Of a stretch of DNA of 64,000 nt, positions 49,174 to 59,215 are shown in pieces. Positions within the stretch are counted from its first letter, which is position 1. Every line of letters starts with the position of its first letter. The stretch is from contig JAQFVV010012405.1 of NCBI GenBank assembly GCA_028023455.1, positions 3,971,149 to 4,035,148 on the forward strand, written 5' to 3'. Below the pieces are notes generated by a model. It was not told the DNA's origin and did no database searches. It was given only the letters and a program-made list of their open reading frames with translations. A program made the position numbers and the translations under genes. Source of the DNA: Epiperipatus broadwayi. Taxonomy: Eukaryota > Onychophora > Udeonychophora > Euonychophora > Peripatidae.

Positions 49174-49722
49174 TTATATTTTCTCTTCTTCCTCAATTAC
49201 TAAATTTAACAGCTTAGGGAGTTGTTCTTGTTTCTCTTCTTCCTGTACATTTTCTTCCTCTCTAAGAACTTCCAATATGTCTTCCACACCTTCACACCTA
49301 CAGACAGCTAATCTCTCTCGTATATTTTGCGGCAAATTTTTTTTTATAATACTTATAATTTGCCGTTCAGCAATAGGATATTCTATCATCGTTCTCAATT
49401 TTACCATTTGCTTTAAAAAAAACTGTCTATATTCTATCCCTTCTTCTTTTTTATACCTATATAAATCTACCACTCTTTGCAACTTTTCCTGTCTCTTTAC
49501 ATGTATTAATTTATTTTTGTACTGTTTGAAATCATGTGGTCTTTTCTGTATTGTTCTCCACCAATCTCTTGCCATGCCTGCCAAATAATTACTTGCTATA
49601 ATTATTTTTTCTTCTTCCCTTGCCTCATACATACGAAAACATTCTTCTAAACTTTCCAAGTGTTCGAATAGAGTCTCCTCTTTGTCTCCTTCGAACATTT
49701 TTATCTTAATTCTATCCTGCAT
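49174..49722 (-). CDS. Inner gypsy Gag (183 codons, intact frame)
   Basis: MQDRIKIKMFEGDKEET start, then LFEHLESLEECFRMYEA, ASNYLAGMARDWW, YRQFFLKQMVKLRTMIEYP and KNLPQNIRERLAV, which match the capsid-like retrotransposon Gag fold. The C-terminus is Glu-rich (EEENVQEEEKQEQ) and there is no CCHC knuckle, so RNA binding must use other residues. It ends at TAA 49,174-49,176, followed in the same frame by ACG and the protease ATG; the outer copy has no stop at this point. It may be the only complete protein frame of this element. Whether it is expressed is unknown. Confidence 0.82.
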   Translation of the reverse strand: MQDRIKIKMFEGDKEETLFEHLESLEECFRMYEAREEEKIIIASNYLAGMARDWWRTIQKRPHDFKQYKNKLIHVKRQEKLQRVVDLYRYKKEEGIEYRQFFLKQMVKLRTMIEYPIAERQIISIIKKNLPQNIRERLAVCRCEGVEDILEVLREEENVQEEEKQEQLPKLLNLVIEEEEKI

Positions 49723-49909
49723 TTTATCTACAATATTTTAAATTTACTTCCGACACTCAAAATCCTCCCCTACTGGGACACTAGCTTCTCACTCTAACCA
49801 CCCGAACCTGCCTTACCCCACTTTTATCCTATTCTCAAGCCATTTATTTAGTTAATGAGCCCTACATGTTGAGACACCATTTTCTTAAATTTTACCCGCT
49901 GCTATCCTC
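49723..49909 (-). other. Inner gypsy leader
   Basis: Between the 5' LTR end and gag. On the minus strand it starts GAGGATAGCAGCGGGTAAA. The shared AGGATAGYA with the outer element is conserved at the expected primer-binding position, but a TGG start is lacking. TGTAGGGCT is also common to both leaders. Confidence 0.6.
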
Positions 49910-50914
49910 TGTAACATAACATTTTGTTACACTCTTAAATTTCATGAGATTTAAACATACGGTGCCCGTTCAAGGGTGCCACTAAACATAAAATTTCTAT
50001 AATAACGGTTAATTTATTTACGAACGGCAATCACCAAATGTAAATCTTAAAATAATTTTCTTTTAATGGACCAAAAGATTATAAAATGAATGATAAGAAT
50101 TGCAAATGTCTATTGAGACTGTGGGTGGAATATTTCACTTTATATTCATCGTGGTTTTTCTCCTCGGCTAACTCTCTATGTCCAGCATTTACAAGGCAGT
50201 TCCAGGTGGTAATAGGAAGAGGCTCCCCAAGGGGGAAAGTTCTGTTAGATATAGCCGCTCAACATTTTCTCCTTGTGCTTACTTCTTAATTTTTTTTATA
50301 TAATTAATTTTATGATTTTTACTATTGACGAGTCCGAGCTGAATTTAAACTTATAGATTAGGTATTGACCTCAGCAGAAATCCAATTAATTTTAAACAAA
50401 AGGAAAGTCCATAATTTATAGTTTTTTTTTCAAAGTCTCAGTTCACACCTTTAATATTCTCTTCTTTTATTTCATATTTTATTTTAAAATCCCAAAGAAA
50501 TATTCCAATTGATCAGTGTAATGGATAGCATAAAAATACCTTCACTGTCAAAGCCTCAACAATAGAATTAATTGCTTTCTTTTCCCTTCTATCTTTAAGA
50601 ATTTTTTTAAAGACTAAACAAAAGACAAACTTTTATCAAAATGTAAGATCTTGATCTAATTTATTTTAACTTCTTAAAACTACATTTTAAAATTAAGTGT
50701 TAATTTATATTTCTTTTCTCAAAAATTATGCATTATAAAACGATATTTATATTTTAACAAAATATATGTGTGTGTATATATATGAGCTGATAGAAAAGTA
50801 TGTGTTTATTTATTTCTAATAAAACAAGTTTTATTACAATGTATATATTTTATTTTTACAAAATATGTGTGTATATATATGTATGAGTATAAGCTGGCAG
50901 AAAATATCAGCTCA
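49910..50914 (-). repeat. Inner gypsy 5' LTR (1,005 bp)
   Basis: Plus-strand text TGTAACATAACATTTTGTTAC to AAAATATCAGCTCA matches the 3' LTR except for missing blocks, the largest between about 50,091 and 50,104. Matching blocks such as TCCAGCATTTACAAGGCAGTT and CCCCAAGGGGGAAAGTTC are nearly identical. Confidence 0.92.
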
Positions 50915-50918
50915 GCGT

Positions 50919-50929
50919 GATGGGGCAGT
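50919..50929 (+). promoter_or_regulatory. Outer gypsy polypurine tract, near the inner insertion
   Basis: GATGGGGCAGT directly precedes the 3' LTR start TGAACC at 50,930, the position and composition of a plus-strand primer. The inner element with its GCGT duplication ends at 50,918, so it inserted just upstream of this tract. Confidence 0.7.
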
Positions 50930-52883
50930 TGAACCAGATACTTCCTCCTACTTCATCTGATTCAAAAGTTCTATCATGTAAATTAAAAACAAGTTTTATA
51001 TGTGCAATAACACACATACCTATTTATATTGAAATCTTATATTTTTAATTCTCAGTTGATTTTAGTATAAAAAAATTTTTTTTATGATGCTTGTTTTATT
51101 TTAAAATAATTATAAGTAAGCAAAGTTTAATTAGTCTTCTTATAAAAGTATTTTATTTAAAAAACTAAAAAAATTTAATGTTGGATTTATTTTAAAGCTG
51201 AGATTTAGTTTGATATGTTTTTTTTTTTTTTAAAAAAAAAAAGTAATAATAATAATTTTGTAAGATAAAGCCCAGTAAAATATTGTTTTTCTAATTAAGA
51301 TTGAGCATGAGATAGAGATTTACCCTGGTTGAAAGTTAAAAAAAAAGATTGCGCGGGAGATAACAATGGACATAAATAGCTCTGATTTTTTTTTTTGTCT
51401 TATCAGATTATTCAGAAAGACTATTCTTGTCATTCAGTTCTTTTTGCTCAGCATATTCAGCTTTTAGATTGAGGATTCATCCAGATTTTAGCTGTTATTG
51501 AACTGCTGCATCATTAAAGTGATTCTAATTTTTATTTGATATTTGTTCCACGAGAATCACCAAGTTGAATTTCCATTGACCGACAATAATTCTATTTGCC
51601 ATGATAGTAGCAGCCATTCAGATGCCATGCCTATAATATATGACATAAAGAATCTCCACAACATGATGGGCTGAGCCTTTCCAAAGATGAACCTCCAGAG
51701 CTCCAAATTATGACTTCAATCATGACCTAAGTGTCAAGTCCAGAGCGGATCCCGATAGTGCCTCCATTCTTCTGAACCTGTAGTAAATGACAGCCATTGT
51801 ATAGGACTCTATAAACTGAACTTTGTGTGAACAGCAGAAATTAATATTACCTCGAGGTAACTTACCTTTTCATATCACAATCAGGGCTAAATCTCTAATT
51901 AAGTCTAGCAAATCTCAGCTTAATCTTAAAAAGAAATTATACTTATGAAGTGTAATTTATCAACTTACATATTAATTTATTGGGTTTTTTTATATTTTTT
52001 TATACATTACAATCTTAGTAGCAAGATTTTTTCATCTTAAAATATTACTTATTGGAGAGTGTATGATGAGTGATATTTTATATGCTTAATATTTTCTCAG
52101 TTCTATGATTAATTCTTGATAAATACTCAAACCGACCTTAGTAGTTTTCTTTTACTCTCCTGTTTTTTTTTTGTTTGTTTGCTTTGTTGTTAAACTTAAT
52201 CAAACTTGGTTTGCGTTTCTGCAGATTGCTGATCTTTTGACAGGCGGTTTAGTGGATATAGGATTTTGTTTTCTTGGTAGAGATTTATTTTCTATAACTC
52301 AGATTACGTAGTTCATAATGTTACTTTTCTTGTGTGAGACTAACCTTGGCTCATTTAAACGTACTTGTCCATGAGTGTTTTGCAGAATTAGTACATTCTT
52401 GGTTCCAACATTTCTTTTCTGGACCAAGAAAAGCTCGTCTGCGCTGTCCCATTGTTCTCCACAAGCATCCGTCTTACTAAATCTCTATAGGGAAAATGGA
52501 TCTGGTTGGGTGAACTGCTAGCAGGAAGATATAAGCTTTTATTATGTTATGGATGAGAAATGAACTTGTCTGCTTGGGTATTTAACATATTAATGCTCGC
52601 ATACACTAAATGTTAAGACCTGCTAAGAAAATTTAGATCAAGTTCTCATGTTTATTTTGTTATTGTTTATTAAATTAAAAAAAGTTCTTGTAATTATTTT
52701 GGCTGATGTTTGTCTTAGTGTTTCCTCAATTGTCTAAACAATTTGAAGATATTTTGTTTCTCCCTGAGTTTAGTTGGCACAAACCATCATCATCATCTTT
52801 TCTGATCACAGTAAATAAATTTTCCAGATATGTAGTGGTCTGGTGGCACCCTCTGTGTCAGAATAGATTGAATGTCCGGTACA
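50930..52883 (+). repeat. Outer gypsy 3' LTR
   Basis: 1,954 bp partner of the 5' LTR. It differs by scattered substitutions, a 9 bp addition near the start (CCTACTTCA region) and a short insertion near 52,075-52,105 (ATATTTTATATGC...). Ends GTACA at 52,883, followed by ATAT. Confidence 0.92.
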
Positions 52884-53008
52884 ATATAGACACTAAATAT
52901 TGACACTTGCCTGAAAGAGATTGAAATTTATAATTCAAAGAAATTTAAATAATAAATAGTATAAAAAATAGAATCATATATCACATGATTAAGCTTGTAA
53001 ATAAAAAC

Positions 53009-53644
53009 AAAGAACTTTCTAATTGCTCAACAAGCTTTGTTGGTAAATGCTTAGCAAGAGAAAGCATTTAAAATGTCTCTATCAGAAACCCCAGACTAAT
53101 GGTTTCATGCTTTGGCACTGGTCAGTGATGTGCTAGGGTAGCTTCAGATACTAGATCTAAAAATATCAATCCAAAGCCACCATGTATCTAAGAGTTAACC
53201 ATTGAGTAGAAAATCTGAATTTTTATTTCAGACAGCTATATGTCTTCAAACTCAGCTATCTAACTCAAATAGCTATTTGGGGCTATTTTTATTGACCTTT
53301 TATAGTCTTTGTTTTAAGTCGTAAGTGGTGTTATATTGCTAAGACTACTAAAATATGGTTTGGCCGAAGATTTCTCAGCCCCATATAGCTATTTGAGTTA
53401 GATAGCTGAGTTTGAAAACATATAGGTATCTGAAAATTTTAGATTTTCTACTCAATTGTTAACTCTTAGATAAATGCTGGCTTTATCTTGTGTCTGAAGC
53501 TACCCTAGCACCTCACTGAGAAGTGCCAAAGCATGAAACCATTGGTCTGGGATTTAGATGGGGTTTCTGATATAGTTATTTTAAATGCTTTCTCTTGCTA
53601 AGCATTTTTCAACAAAGTTTGTTCAATAATTAGCAAAGCTCTTT
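53009..53644. mobile_element. Foldback element with inverted arms of about 270 bp
   Basis: The left arm 53,009-53,284 and right arm 53,377-53,644 are reverse complements with some mismatches and indels, for example GCAAGAGAAAGCATTTAAAA versus TTTTAAATGCTTTCTCTTGC and TTTGGCACTGGTCAGTGA versus TCACTGAGAAGTGCC. The 92 bp spacer has no frame. Structures like this are foldback transposons or long-TIR MITEs. No clear target duplication was identified. Parts of the arms resemble the 399 bp tandem units at 61.15 kb. Confidence 0.85.
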
Positions 53645-53806
53645 AAATTTAAATAATCATTAAACAGAAAAATATCACCTGTTTTAGCAAGCAGATTACC
53701 AAATATTCAATTATAACTTTCAAACTGCATTGAAACAATATATTACTTAAATAATAAAGCTGGTAATACTCACATCTAGATTGGTTTATAAATGTAAATA
53801 TATTAA

Positions 53807-53858
53807 AGCAGTCTACATCTAAACAATACCAAAAATCTCAACCTGTTTGTTAACAAGC
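53807..53858 (+). repeat. Dispersed short repeat R1, copy 4
   Basis: GCAGTCTACATCTAAACAAT, ACCAAAAATCTCAACCTGTT and AACAAG match R1. It stops at the start of the palindromic element, suggesting that the palindrome inserted into R1 or that R1 was truncated there. Confidence 0.55.
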
Positions 53859-54029
53859 CAAAATATTCTAGAATAAATTCTAAAAAATTACATATGCCTA
53901 TATAAAATACAAATAAAATCTTTGCTACTCAAGATGGTGGAAAATGCTATAAGATGGCTATAGCAAAGATTTTATTTGTATTTTATATAGGTATATGGAA
54001 ATTTTTAGCATTTATTCTAGAATATTTTG
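53859..54029. mobile_element. Small palindromic element, 68 bp arms
   Basis: The arm at 53,859-53,926 (CAAAATATTCTAGAATAAAT ... ATCTTTGCT) is the near-perfect reverse complement of 53,962-54,029 (AGCAAAGAT ... CTAGAATATTTTG). The spacer is 35 bp, containing a GATGGTGGAA / GATGGCTA text. It looks like a MITE reduced to its inverted repeats, or a precursor-like hairpin. Confidence 0.8.
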
Positions 54030-55029
54030 ATTATTATATTTATTTTGTTTGATGTTATATTTATACATAACGTTTTTATAACCAGCATTGCAAAATGAGC
54101 TCATCTCATAAAATGACTAGAATTGTGACCTCATTTATTGATTTAAAGCAACAATAGAAAACATGGCTTTAATGAGTGAGATTTTATTCCATATTTTTAC
54201 GATAATTCATAGATGTGTGTTATAGGGTGTTTTATTTTTTTTATTAATGTATATATAATCAAGCTACGTCAACTTCCACTTGAAAAAGAATGACAATTGA
54301 ACTATTTTAACCTTATATGGATCCTAGAAATAATGCATTACATATGGAATAAAATAAGCCTGGTGCTCCATCCATAAAAAGACAAGTAAAAAAAAAGATG
54401 AAATAGTTTATAAACTTAACACCAGTAGTAAAATAAATTAATTAGCGAGTAAAGATTTTATTATGCAATATAATCAGAATATCATTAATATCAGATCTAC
54501 ACAGATTAACTTGTACTTTACTCCCTACATAATTAATTACTGCTACACACTCATTTTCAGTTACTATTGGAAGTTAATTAGATTGGTGTGTCTACATGAT
54601 CAAAATAAATTGTAAATATATTTTACTAATTATCATTGCCGTTCAGCACACACCTCCTTTTTTACTTTCAAAATATATATGACTTATACAATATAATGTT
54701 CTTTTCCACTAAATCCAATCAAAAAATATATACACTCTCCTTTTTGCTTTCCAAAAACTTTATTTTTTCCATCACCACATATATACAATTACTTATTTAC
54801 CACATGCAATGTTTCAATCACCTTATTTGTAGTCATTTTCAAGGATCTACAAAATACATATTTACATTTTTATAGTTATCAGTATAGTTAAAAATAAAAA
54901 ATGCATCTATCCTTAGCATAACAAAACATTTTCCTTTCATTTATCAATGTATCTTTTTCTACATATACTACATTATATACACACTACACTTACTTGCTTT
55001 TTTCTTCCCAAACTTTTTCTCTTTTTTAC
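54030..55029. other. AT-rich non-coding stretch
   Basis: No gene recognised; T/C-rich on this strand from 54,640 on, leading into the Penelope-like fragment. It could be degenerate 3' sequence of that element. Confidence 0.4.
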
Positions 55030-55440
55030 CTATACATTTCTTTTTTTAAACAAACTATAAATATTTTTTTTTCCTTTCTTTTTTATACCTCTTAAGTAAT
55101 TATTTAAAACAATACCTTTACCTGCAAATTTATTCTTTACTAAAAATGTATCATTTATATAATTTATTCTATTCAGAACAGGTTTATTTCTTTTTATATA
55201 TAAACTCTCCTTTATCACTCTTTCTATATATAATATTACCTTTTCCAACATTCTTATCTTAAAATCTACATGTCCAAATTCCTTACTGTGTATGCTAACA
55301 TTTGAATTTTTTATCACTTAAATGTGATTTCAACCTTGTCCCTAATTCCTTCTTTGTTGTACCTATATATGATGCATTCCTATTATCTTTTATAATTTAA
55401 ACACTAAATTCTATAAATACAATTTATATTTTCAACATTT
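55030..55440 (-). pseudogene. Penelope-like element: GIY-YIG endonuclease fragment
   Basis: On the minus strand NASYIGTTKKELGTRLKSHL is coded near 55,322-55,385, the YIG half and helix of a GIY-YIG nuclease. An upstream CIYRI (about 55,415) may be the GIY half. After a frameshift, IHSKEFGHVDFKIRMLEK and ESLYIKRNKPVLNR (55,030-55,317) follow, the conserved His and Glu region and the C-terminal ExxYIxxxxPxLNR block of Penelope-like elements. The Penelope reverse transcriptase, which should lie upstream (to the right), was not recognised. Family assignment rests on motif order; degraded and not functional. Confidence 0.78.
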
Positions 55441-55799
55441 CTATTTTGTGTTTCCTTTATCACAGTATCTAAATCACAGTTCCTTTTATATACTGGTTTC
55501 AATAATAAATTTCATTCCTTTCCATATTTTATATTTATATCCTTCATTATCTTTGTTAAACAAAGATTTAATGGTAATGATAATTAGTAAAATATGTTTT
55601 AGAATTTGAAAAGAATAAAATAATAGATAAATAATAATAGATATTATTAAAATGTGGGCTTATAATGCTGAAAAAATAAAAGCAACTTAGTAACTGTCAT
55701 ATACAATCTTCCCTCTTCTTATTTCAAAAGTAGTTAATCAGATTTTCTTCGAACTCAGAATAAGTTTGAGGGAATTCAAACAATGATATCCATCAAACT

Positions 55800-56009
55800 T
55801 TAGGAGCTGCACATTAAATGATCTTCTATTTTTCCCATTTCAGTCATCTCATTTAGAACAAATAATTCATCCAGCATCATCAGGTATTCCATGGGGCTTT
55901 CATCATACTCCCCTTTAAAAATCTTTACTCTAACAAGGCAAGTTATGTATGTATTTATATGATAAGAGTGTTCAATATTTTGTGTCATGTTTAATGCAGG
56001 ATTATCCAT
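55800..56009 (-). pseudogene. Gag fragment of the same gypsy lineage
   Basis: 69 codons including VKIFKGEYDESPMEYLMMLDE and FVLNEMTEMGKIEDHL. These align with KMFEGDKEETLFEHLESLEE and the following helix of the inner element's Gag. Upstream text (MDNPALNM) has no match. It ends at a stop before the capsid core. An old relic of a related element on the minus strand. Confidence 0.6.
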
Positions 56010-56254
56010 GACAGTCTCCCACTAAAGACTGTTATCCCCTGTTTTCCACTGCCAGCAGAGTTTGGATATTATCATTTGCTTCTTTATACTGGTCTTTTGT
56101 AGATATAACATTTATATTGCTTCATTCAATTTGTTCTAGCATGTCAACATATTTATCTTTATTCTGTATTGTTATTTTTAATTATTTTATCCTATCATTA
56201 ATTATTAACCCTTACTTATTTGAGTTTTATAATAACTTTGAGTTACTATTTCAT

Positions 56255-56530
56255 TTACTTTGATTCTTGTATGCCTTGCTGGAAATCGATTTCTATTAAC
56301 ATTCTTTTCTTATAATCCATTTTTACTTCATTGTCAATGCCCTTATCCCTATTTGCTATACTGATTTGAGTGCTAAGTTCATTCAACTGATAATCCAACT
56401 TTTGGAAGCAACCCATAATTATATTAAATACTATTTGAATCCTTTTATGTACTTCTCCTAGTTTCTTATTCATTATTTCATTGGTAACTTGTAAGCAATA
56501 TTCTTGAGTATAATTGATTATCTCTTTCAT
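56255..56530 (-). pseudogene. Coiled-coil-like frame upstream of the Gag fragment
   Basis: 91 codons starting MKEIINYTQEYCLQVTNEIM with regularly spaced hydrophobic residues (IMNKKLGEV, LDYQLNEL), suggesting a coiled coil. It lies on the same strand and about 250 bp upstream of the Gag-like fragment, so it may be the N-terminal part of that element's Gag. No direct homology was recognised. Confidence 0.35.
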
Positions 56531-57077
56531 TCGAATCTCAATGACATTTTCTATTTTTTACTTCCCTTTCCTTGCACAATGTTTGAAATGAGTATTCCAT
56601 TTTTATCTTAAAATTTTTAAACTCTTCCCTCAAAGCTCAACATCTTTCATGTCCTTATTAATTTATAAATTAATATCTGAACTTATGGAGTATTTGTAAC
56701 TGTATTTTTGTACAGTTACAAATTGTTTTCCAAATTGCATGGCTGAGGAATAATTGTTATTCTAAATCAGTAGATTTATGAACATGAGTGAGTTATTAAC
56801 ATACGTAAATCTTGCAACAGAAATTAGAATTTTTTTTTCATAGTTTCTTTATGTATGCTATACATATTTCTCACTGGGATAAAAATAAATAAATAATCGT
56901 TAGAAACAATAACTCTTGTTATAGGAGTAAGGATATATAGGTTTTTTTGTATATGCATGTTTATGATTTTTATTTGTAGGCAGTGAAGGAGGAGGGCAGA
57001 CCCTGGACTAACTATTTATGGTAATCATATTTATTGTTTTAGTTGTTTAATATTATTATGCTAATAAATTTAATATT

Positions 57078-57290
57078 ATGGATAGAACTAACCCAAATTT
57101 AGTGGGTGAATCCAATGTCAGTTTTCAGGAAATTATTAACCTGATAAAAGGGTTAGAAACAAAGTTAGAAGATAATTTGAAAAAGTCAGACAGATTTAGC
57201 TTTCCCTATGGCTGGAAAAATTATATAAAATACGCCAAATATAACAGATTTGGTGCAGTCAGACAAACGGAAGATTTTTTTTCCCATTGA
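57078..57290 (+). CDS. Hypothetical 70-residue frame
   Basis: MDRTNPNLVGESNVSFQEII followed by LIKGLETKLEDNLKK, a short amphipathic helix, then unlike sequence. It might be the N-terminus of a retrotransposon Gag, given the gypsy relic 650 bp downstream on the same strand, but nothing links the two directly. Confidence 0.2.
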   Translation: MDRTNPNLVGESNVSFQEIINLIKGLETKLEDNLKKSDRFSFPYGWKNYIKYAKYNRFGAVRQTEDFFSH

Positions 57291-57650
57291 CTCGAAAAAT
57301 AGATTAATACATGAATAGCAGTTAAAGACATTTGTTATAACAAAAATCACTATTCTGCCTGAATAAAAATCAGATTCAGCTGTTTGAAAAAAATACATGA
57401 GTGGAAAGCAAATAGATTCACCATATTTACAAATCACTGATAAAATATATCACTTAGATTTGTCCGAATAAAAAACAGATTCAGAAGAGGCAAAAGAAAT
57501 ATTTTGCCTCATTGATTGAAAAATAGTATAAAATACACCAGTTCCAACAGAATGGGCTGGACAAATAAAGTAAATATGTAATTGCAGCTCAAGACATTAA
57601 TCGTATTTACATTACTGTGATTATTAAAATCAGACCTGATCGAATAAAAA
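57219..57650. repeat. Old direct repeat, two diverged units
   Basis: Unit 1 (about 57,219-57,385) and unit 2 (about 57,500-57,650) share CATTGAnTnGAAAAATAG, ATAAAATAC, CAGnTnAAGACATT, ATnAAAATCAGA and GAATAAAAA in the same order, offset by about 230-240 bp. The matches are short, so confidence is limited. Confidence 0.45.
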
Positions 57651-57942
57651 ATTGACCACGAATGTATAGGCATGTCAATTAAAAGTTTCAACCAATCATG
57701 AGAGCTTTACTGCAACAAAGTGACAGAAGCTCACCCTAGGGGATAGTTAACTTTGTCACTATCAAGTAACAAAACATAATGTAAAATTAAAAATTACGAG
57801 TGGTAACTGAAAAAATAAATAAATAAATATCAATTGTAGAACAGCTACAAACAGTAGTTGTAAAGTAATTATGAGTAATAACTTGCAAAAATAAAAATTG
57901 GTAGTATTTCTCTCATGAGTTAAAGAGGGAAATAAATAAATG

Positions 57943-58195
57943 GCTAATTCTATTGACTCCAAGAAAGCTTTTGATCCAGTTCATTCTGAGAACTGGTCAA
58001 GCTATAAAGAGTGATTAATATTTTACCTACAGGCTAACCAGATTAAGAAGTCAGGTAAAATTATCCACATTAATGACCATTATAGGTTCTCAAACTTGTG
58101 ATATACTCAAGTCTCAATCTACAGCAAAAACACTAGCTGACCTAAATTTTAACAAAACATTGACAACTCTCGCAGATTATTTTCCCCCAAACCTC
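57943..58195 (+). pseudogene. Gag of the deleted gypsy element
   Basis: AFDPVHSENWSSYKE, then a TGA, LIFYLQANQIKKSG, and in another frame LMTIIGSQTCDILKS and TLTTLADYFPP. Gags of the K02A2.6-like group show the same FD...E-W--Y-ERLE-YF-AN-I, FLT-IG---Y-LL and L---LK-HF-P pattern. One stop and one frameshift. The remainder up to the zinc knuckle is too decayed to follow. Confidence 0.7.
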
Positions 58196-58439
58196 TGACA
58201 ATAATGTAGAGATATTATTTCAACCTCTGCATTCAAAAACATTCTTTGGCATTAAAGTAAAAACAGCATAAACAATCACAATTTAAGACATAAAATGCTG
58301 ATGATACTAGCAGAATCAATAGCTAGTCAGGCAAACCCATTAAAAAATTACTAAGTATGATGTGCAAAAAATCAAGCATAACACTGGGTCAGTCAAACAC
58401 TCACTCAGCTCAGATAATTCAGCATCAAATAGTCTAGTG

Positions 58440-58951
58440 TATTGCTGTAGATGCAATGAACAAATGCACATACATACAGAGTGCCCACACCCTACACAAC
58501 ATATATCTTTTACAAGCAAGTCAGACATATAAAGACTGCATGTGTTCGATTAAAAAGACAGACAGTCGATAAAAAGAAAAACAAAAAAGTTGCCTGTAGA
58601 AATCACATTAAAGACTATCAGTCTGGATTTATATATAGTATTATAATTAATGATATGCCAGTTAAAATGGAATTGGACACAGGATCTCTAGTGTCTGTTA
58701 TTTCAAAAAAGACCTGGGCTATCATTAATAAGAATAATAAATATAAGCTGCACCCTAGCAGCAGGTCAATCTCAGACTATCAAGGTAATAAAATAACACT
58801 GTTGGGCCAAACAGCAGTTAAAATTACAATGCCAATCAAGATTATACACTTACCACTGTTGGTGGCATCTGGTGATCATAGTAAGTTATTAAGCTGTGAC
58901 TCATTCAATCACTTAAGCTTTGCAGTGACAAAAATGAATCAAACAAAATAA
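58440..58951 (+). pseudogene. Zinc-knuckle and protease region of the deleted gypsy element
   Basis: CCRCNEQMHIHTEC is a perfect C-x2-C-x4-H-x4-C knuckle in one frame (58,443-58,484). The second knuckle, in the next frame, keeps only HIKTAC, its first two Cys having decayed (IFYK). The protease reads MPVKMELDTGSLVSVIS with DTG intact near 58,675, then ITLLGQTAVKI and LLSCDSFNHL, where active relatives have LLGRDW. The open frame runs 58,481-58,951. Confidence 0.8.
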
Positions 58952-58994
58952 ATATAGGAAGCTGGAATATCAAGATTGCCAAAACAATGCTAGC

Positions 58995-59215
58995 ACAGCA
59001 CTCCAACCAAAAACAGCAACAGGAAAGACTTCATCAGAACTGCTATTCAATAGACCTCTGCAAGCTAACCTGTCAGCCCTGAAAACCAATCTGAAATATA
59101 TAGAAAAAGAAAACAGCAAGATAGAAGAACAAAGAAGCATTCATGTGCTTTGCATAATGTACTGTGGAGCCACAAAATGGATACCAGCAGTGGTTACACA
59201 ACTGAAAGGGCTCTA
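58995..59215 (+). pseudogene. Integrase C-terminal tail of the deleted gypsy element
   Basis: ATGKTSSELLFNRPLQANLSAL is the block following the integrase core in K02A2.6-like elements (TTGKTPAELLFNR type). It is followed by YCGATKWIPAVVTQLKG, corresponding to the GPKWLPGTI motif, and a TAG. Its position 50 bp after the protease end shows an internal deletion of the expected RT to integrase core. Confidence 0.78.

Larger units (their letters stand above)
44281..50914 (-). mobile_element. Inner Ty3/gypsy LTR retrotransposon, inserted in the outer one
   Basis: 6,634 bp element on the minus strand with LTRs at 49,910-50,914 (5') and 44,281-45,963 (3'). GCGT occurs immediately outside both ends (44,277-44,280 and 50,915-50,918), a 4 bp target duplication. 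The internal order is Gag, PR, RT, RNase H, IN with a GPY module and no envelope. The proteins align well with the outer element's, so both belong to one lineage. It keeps RT YMDD, RNase H QTDSS and integrase SDHG, but stops and frameshifts prevent expression of a full polyprotein. Confidence 0.95.
37847..52883 (+). mobile_element. Outer Ty3/gypsy LTR retrotransposon, interrupted by an inner one
   Basis: Complete structure: 5' LTR 37,847-39,775, leader, Gag-PR-RT-RNaseH-IN remnants 40,395-44,146, a polypurine tract and 3' LTR 50,930-52,883. The LTRs begin TGAACCAGATACTTC and end GTACA, and ATAT flanks both sides (37,843-37,846 and 52,884-52,887), a 4 bp target duplication. The inner element occupies 44,281-50,914. 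Without it the outer element is about 8.4 kb. RT before IN places it in Ty3/gypsy (Metaviridae), with no envelope frame seen. It carries stops, frameshifts and lost catalytic residues, so it is dead. Confidence 0.93.

Noticed and set aside
49100-49588. 162-codon Ser/Cys-rich plus-strand frame
   Set aside because: Antisense shadow of the inner gypsy Gag and protease.
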